Source: Phaeotremella fagi
Lineage: Eukaryota > Basidiomycota > Tremellomycetes > Tremellales > Phaeotremellaceae
NCBI GenBank assembly: GCA_001599715.1
Contig: BCHU01000012.1
Span: 496,001-560,000 of the forward strand
DNA length: 64,000 bases
Direction of reading: 5' to 3'
Positions 59,375 through 64,000 of this stretch are shown here, in pieces. Positions within the stretch are counted from its first letter, which is position 1. Each line of letters begins with the position of its first letter. The notes beneath the pieces were generated by a model. It saw only the letters and a list, made by a program, of their open reading frames with translations. It was not told where the DNA came from and searched no databases. The position numbers and the translations under genes are program-made.

Positions 59375-60007
59375 GGTTCGTGCTTGCTTTCTTGATTTTT
59401 GTTGGAGCAGATAAGATAAGATACGAGAGAAGTCACTTCTCAGAGTGTAAACAAAGTATAGAATGCCACATGGTATATTTCCTTAATCCCGATTAGTAAA
59501 TACTAATAAGGTTAGTAATGCTCAAATACCCTTGATTAGAAAAGGGTAAGGTTCAGGTAAGTGAAGTAAGTAACTTAAACGTGCGCCCTTTGTTGTTGCT
59601 AAGTAATGTTTGTGGACGGGAATGGTAACTAACTGAGAGAGCAGATAGATGATGACGAGTGATTGATTGATTACTACTTTCTTCTGTTACTTTACAGTAA
59701 TAGATCTTTATCCATTCTACTCTTCACAACTACCTATCATCATCACATCTTCACAATGATCACTCGCTGTCAGGCCAATAGCCTGAATCTGAATCAGTAG
59801 TCTGTATACCAACTACAGAAGTATCATACCGTAATCATCCTTTATCAACGCGATCCAACATCAACCCACGTTCAAAATCTTTGTCAACAATATCAGTTTA
59901 AACCTCACTCGTTGTAGACCTAACCCCCGTTGTCAAACTTCTCATCATCTGTACAACCTTATCGTATAATATCTCCAACTCCCTATCTTTAGTCAGCACC
60001 CATCACA
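59375..60007. promoter_or_regulatory. Divergent promoter between the acidic-protein gene and MAF1
   Basis: This 633-bp gap lies between two divergent start codons. It is AT-rich near the acidic-protein side (TAGTAAATACTAATAAGG near 59492) and CT/CA-rich before the MAF1 ATG. No exon is supported. Confidence 0.5.
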
Positions 60008-61972
60008 ATGAAGTATCTCGACGTACCAAGCTTGACCCAGCTCTCCGCCATCTTATCATCAAATCCATCACCAGAAGCAAGAGTCAATGCCAGATTCGAA
60101 GCTTATTCCATAAAACCTGTCGCAGCGGAACGAAAGAAGTTCAAAGAAATGGAAGATCTCTATGTCAGTGGTCAGGAGGAGATGGAGGAGTGAGTTGTCC
60201 TTTGAAGTGATTGAAATTGTCACTGAACTAGTCAAGGATGAGTTTCTCACCTGAAATGAGAGAAGCTGGTTTATCTTCATGCTTCGGTAGACTTGACGTT
60301 AAGGAATCACGGTAAATTGATTTCTCTTCTTTACATACTTCTACTGAACCAACGTAGCAAAGTACATTTCCTTTTGGTCTCCACCTTGAACTCCGCCTTC
60401 CCGGATCATGATTTCTCCTCCCTTCGACCTGATCATTTCACAAGAGAACCTTCTGGTCCACAAGTACTAGGATATATAAGTGGAAATCTATTAAGTTCAG
60501 TCGGAGGATTAGGACCCAATTCGTAAGTCTATACGGAAAAACCTGAAACTCATACATCAAAGTGGTTTACTCAGTCCGACTGGTCTTCTATCCCCACCAA
60601 ACTCGTTTATTATCAATCAGCTGCCCACTCAATCGCCTCCAGGTCTAGCGTCCTCAGTACCATCCCCTTCTAATCTACCTAACTTGCAAGCAGGGGGTGG
60701 ATTGAATCATCCAGGAATCATTAAAGTTCTCGAAGACGTTGTTGGACCGTTGATGGAATGCGATGTCTATTCATGGCTACCTGAACCGGAATATGATCCG
60801 CATAACGAGACTGAAGAAGGTGAAGAGGCTTCAGAAGATGGTTTAGAGTATGATGATGACATGGACGATACACCATATAATCAAGATACTGGAATGGACG
60901 TCGAAATGGAAGGTGATTTCCAACCAAGTTGGGGTCAGGCTGGTATGGATTTAGATGATATTCCTGAATCGCAACCTATGTCTTCGGGTGGTAGTCGTAA
61001 TAAAAGTGGACGAAGAAGTAGTGGAATAGGTGAAATCGATCTTACCTTTAGCAGTCCTTATTTGGGACCCGCTGATGCGGGAAACGAGAACGATATGGAT
61101 CGAAGCTTTGAAAGAAGAGTTGGTGGACTGCTTTGGAGTGCAAATTATTTCTTCTATAGCAAGTGAGTCGTCTGATTGTCAACTCGAAATTCCATTGACG
61201 TGCATTTAGACGTCAGAAACGTATCTTATTCCTGACCTGTTGGTGCAGAAAACGACCATCTCATGGTCAATCACCACCTGATCCTATAGAAAATTCATTC
61301 CCACTACCAATCTCAGCCTCATTCACCCCACCATCGAATCTACCCGATAACATCAATTCCAACGGGTTAACTTCCAAAGCAACTAGATATCCCCGAAGTA
61401 CACATAACAGATCAAACGCTCGACCTTCACATCGAAACAAAAAATCGATCAAACCAGTTCAACTCAGTAGTAAATCAGTCACTTCGTCAACGATCCCAAT
61501 CAGAGGTATGACTGTTACACCGACAAGTAATCGATTCTCGTCATCTGCTCCAACAACTGGATTCAATGTCATGCATTTACATCAAGGTTCGCCATCTCCT
61601 TCAGCGGCTTTAGCTCGGATGTCAGCAGGTGGATTCAAACCCAAACAAACTCCAGCTAGAATTTTGATCAATGCTCAGAACGCAGCTAAAAGTGGGGGTT
61701 TACAATCACCAACGTCAATGACTTCTGGAAGTGCGAGTACGGGATTTTCGTTGAGTAGAGGTAATATCAAATCTGGAATTTCGGCTGGTAAAGATTCAGC
61801 TAAAAGTGGTTTGAGTGCTTCTGGTACTGGGGGGTTTCCTATTGGTGGTGATAGAGTTAGGAAAGAGAGAAGTGAGAGTAGCGGAATTTTGGGTTTGGTC
61901 GATACTACCACTTCTAGTTTGGAGGATGGAATCGTTCCAGGTATTGGGAAGGGGAAGAGAGTTAAGGTCTAA
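60008..61972 (+). CDS. MAF1: Maf1, repressor of RNA polymerase III
   Basis: Maf1 shuts down Pol III under stress. The start MKYLDVPSLTQLSAILSS is the family opening, followed by the A-box region around NARFEAYSIKPVAAERKKFK. The B-box reads CFGRLDVKESR and VHFLLVSTLNSAFPDHDFSS, then LRPDHFTREPS. The C-box includes MECDVYSWLPEPEYDP and, after an acidic insert, GGLLWSANYFFYSKRQKRIL. The final exon runs FLTCWCRKRPS and then adds about 230 residues of Ser/Thr/Pro/Arg-rich tail, ending GKGKRVKV. Five introns are placed. Most Maf1 proteins end soon after the C-box, so the long basic tail is unusual and may hold extra phosphorylation sites or a nuclear localisation signal. Start and stop are firm. 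Confidence 0.9.
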
Positions 61973-62678
61973 GCTCATTCTCATCATCGTGTTTATGCTC
62001 TTGGGGAGGCCCTTCAATGTCGATTGAAGGCGGTCAATTTGATGCTCTCTGTGAATATCACGTTTAATTGGAAGATGATCCAGGACCGATTTGGGAAAAC
62101 CTAGGTCGATGTCGACAATTGGGTTTCAAGAGTGGTCGAGGTCGAAGTGAGCTGTGTTACCATTTCATATCGTTAGTTTTCAGTTGTTGGTTTGTCGATT
62201 CACCATCAGTATATATAGCAATATATCACATTTTCGTTTTGAGTTTTCGTTGTATCTCATGTAAAATTTTATCATTAGAAAAGGTGAAACGATGTGGCAG
62301 AGCCAACTTGTAGATGCTTGTGCAGTACAGTACTCGTACAAGTAGTCATTCCATCCCAATGTGTACATTCACACAACTAGCGTGAGACCCCAAAGGCTAT
62401 AGCTCTCTCCTTTATTTTTCTTCCATTGATTGATTAAGCTACAGTACGATATTACAAAGGAAACCAATTTTAGCTTCCTTGTTTCTTTGAATTCCAAAGG
62501 TATCCTCGCTTAGCGATCGATAAATCACTTTACCATAATCGGAGTACCGTATAAAATGGTGTACAAATGTTCTTCGAGTATATCAGGATCTTTTTCATCA
62601 TTTCTCATTCAGTAAAACTGGAACATTAAAACCATCTCCATAAACTATAAAACTCTCACAAAGTGGCTAAAAAAAAAC
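61973..62678. other. Intergenic region with an inverted GTACAGTAC motif
   Basis: This 706-bp gap has no coding exon that I can support. It contains the imperfect inverted repeat at 62317-62342, a second CAGTAC copy near 62443, and an A-rich leader before ATG 62679. Confidence 0.5.
62317..62342. repeat. Imperfect inverted repeat of the GTACAGTAC type
   Basis: The element starts CTTGTGCAGTACAG and ends CTCGTACAAG, so its ends can pair (CTTGT with ACAAG). It resembles the perfect palindrome at 1425-1444 and lies in a gap downstream of MAF1. Confidence 0.55.
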
Positions 62679-64000
62679 ATGCCCGAACAACATGAAGAAC
62701 CACCGACCATCCTATCCCTTCAAAGCCCACCATCTCATAACGAAACCCAAAAGAAACAAGAAACCCCACGTAACCTAATAGTCTTAATGGACGGGACCTC
62801 CAACAAATTTTCAGAAAGACCGACAAACATCATCAAACTAGCTCAAATCCTCCAAGTCGATCAGACCCAATTGATGCTCTATGATTCAGGGGTTGGGACG
62901 ACTTTACCACCTGGGAGTCAAGCTTGGAATCCACTTAAGAAAGCTTGGAACACTGTTACGGATTTAGCTGTTGCTTGGTACGTTCGTCCTTTTTGATTTT
63001 TATTTTCGACTGTTGACTTGATAAACGTTGTAACAGGAACTTTTCTGAACATGTTCAAAATGCTTATCGATATTTGATGGATCATTATCAGTAGGAGCGA
63101 GATTCTTGCAGGTTTCCCGTTTTTCTTTGGTTGATAATGCGACTCTTTTAGGGAAGGTGACAAGATCTTTATCTTTGGATTTTCTCGAGGTATGTGGTAC
63201 TTTGATTCTGAAGTCAGAAAGTTTTCCTCATCTTCACTACGCTAGGTGCATATTCGGCAAGAGCTCTCGCAGCGATGATTGAAAAAGTAAGTCAATATCG
63301 GAGATCTCAAAAGTGATATCTGGTTCAATAACCCTTTAATCGGTTTAGGTTGGTCTTCTACCCCCTGGAAACTATGGTCAAGTGCCATTGTAAGTGGGAG
63401 TCACAGTACAGGTGTCCAAAGCCTTGAATTTAAACCATTCTCAGGGCGTACAGATTCTACGAAAATTGTCGTACAGGGTTTCAAACCAGTAAAACTCAAG
63501 TTGAACCAGGAACCGAAGGACGATATCCAACTTTCACACCTGCTGAGGGATATAAAGATACGTTTGGAGTTAGTAAATTGGTTCAAGTCCATTTTTTGGG
63601 TGTTTGGGATACAGTCTCGAGTTTACGTTTGTTCACTAAAAAAGGTAAACCCCAATTCATCGAATAGTCGAAAGTGAACTTATTGTAGCTCTACTGTATT
63701 TTAGAGCTCCCTGGTGCATCTGATGTCAACACTGTCACCTTCTTTCGACACGCTCTAGCACTCAACGAACGTCGAGTAAAGTTCCAACCTGTCTATCGTC
63801 GACCCGAACTGAAAAACAGATTTCAAGATCGTGACTACGACGGAGTCTGGGGTTGGCTTAAATGGCGTTTCGGTGGTGAAACCAAATCCGATCCTTATTT
63901 TGGGTTGTCACACGATTTACGGATCAAGGGCATGAAAGTTGGGATTCGGGATTCGAATCATCCGAGGGATGGGATGAAGGTTCAGAGAAGGAAAGAGGTT
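62679..64000 (+). CDS. DUF2235 alpha/beta hydrolase, partial (cut by right edge)
   Basis: ATG 62679 opens MPEQHEEPPTILSLQSPPSH. The family signature NLIVLMDGTSNKFSERPTNI follows, then NFSEHVQNAYRYLMDHYQEG. The nucleophile lies in KIFIFGFSRGAYSARALAAM, a GxSxG elbow with Ser at the centre. After further exons come VHFLGVWDTVSSL, where the catalytic Asp is likely, and FFRHALALNERRVKFQPVYR. At least seven exons are present, and the frame is still open at base 64000. DUF2235 also forms the core of Tle1-type bacterial phospholipases; fungal members are uncharacterised, so lipase activity is an inference. No signal peptide is visible, which suggests an intracellular enzyme. Confidence 0.85.

Overview
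This window is nuclear DNA of a basidiomycete yeast, most likely a tremellomycete of the Cryptococcus/Kwoniella type. The evidence is dense gene packing on both strands, genes broken by many short introns (mostly 45-65 nt, GTRNGT donors, CTNAC-like branch sites, YAG acceptors), a nuclear tRNA gene with its own intron, and fungal housekeeping proteins such as Atg11, Pan2, Ste24, Maf1, Nup159 and Dip1/Ldb17. All gene models were spliced by eye. Outer limits are usually firm, but some internal exon borders are approximate.

Layout. 0-8 kb: a small hypothetical gene with an apparent frameshift, then ATG11 and cytosolic seryl-tRNA synthetase on the minus strand. 8.6-16.4 kb: a Crb2/Rad9/53BP1-like checkpoint adaptor (Tudor plus BRCT), a mitochondrial-looking membrane protein, a coilin-like protein and a DUF2231 membrane protein. 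16.9-22.2 kb: a large cysteine-rich secreted protein, a 1.8-kb gap without a supported gene, and an MFS transporter of the allantoate/nicotinate permease type. 22.5-38.2 kb: the FG nucleoporin NUP159/NUP214, a carnitine acetyltransferase, an F-box protein, exosome subunit RRP41 and a Dip1/Ldb17/SPIN90-type Arp2/3 activator. 38.7-41.2 kb: three tandem paralogous genes for very small secreted proteins, the most novel-looking feature here. 41.6-51.4 kb: a degenerate amidohydrolase-fold protein, a hypothetical protein with an unresolved 5' end, an RGS-domain membrane protein, PAN2 and STE24. 51.7-64 kb: an intron-containing tRNA-Lys(CUU), a DUF1338-family 2-oxoadipate dioxygenase/decarboxylase, a serine-rich hypothetical protein, a single-pass membrane protein, an acidic hypothetical protein, MAF1, and a DUF2235 hydrolase cut by the right edge.

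The genes are mainly unlinked housekeeping functions: autophagy, translation, the DNA damage checkpoint, the nuclear pore, RNA decay by Pan2 and the exosome, and Pol III control. There is no transposon, CRISPR array, rRNA or clear biosynthetic cluster. The accessory-looking part is 38.2-44.2 kb. The tandem trio there shares a signal peptide, a GHDG motif just after it, a C-terminal cysteine-rich block and one intron at the same place. A short TGTACAGTA-type palindromic motif recurs in several intergenic regions.
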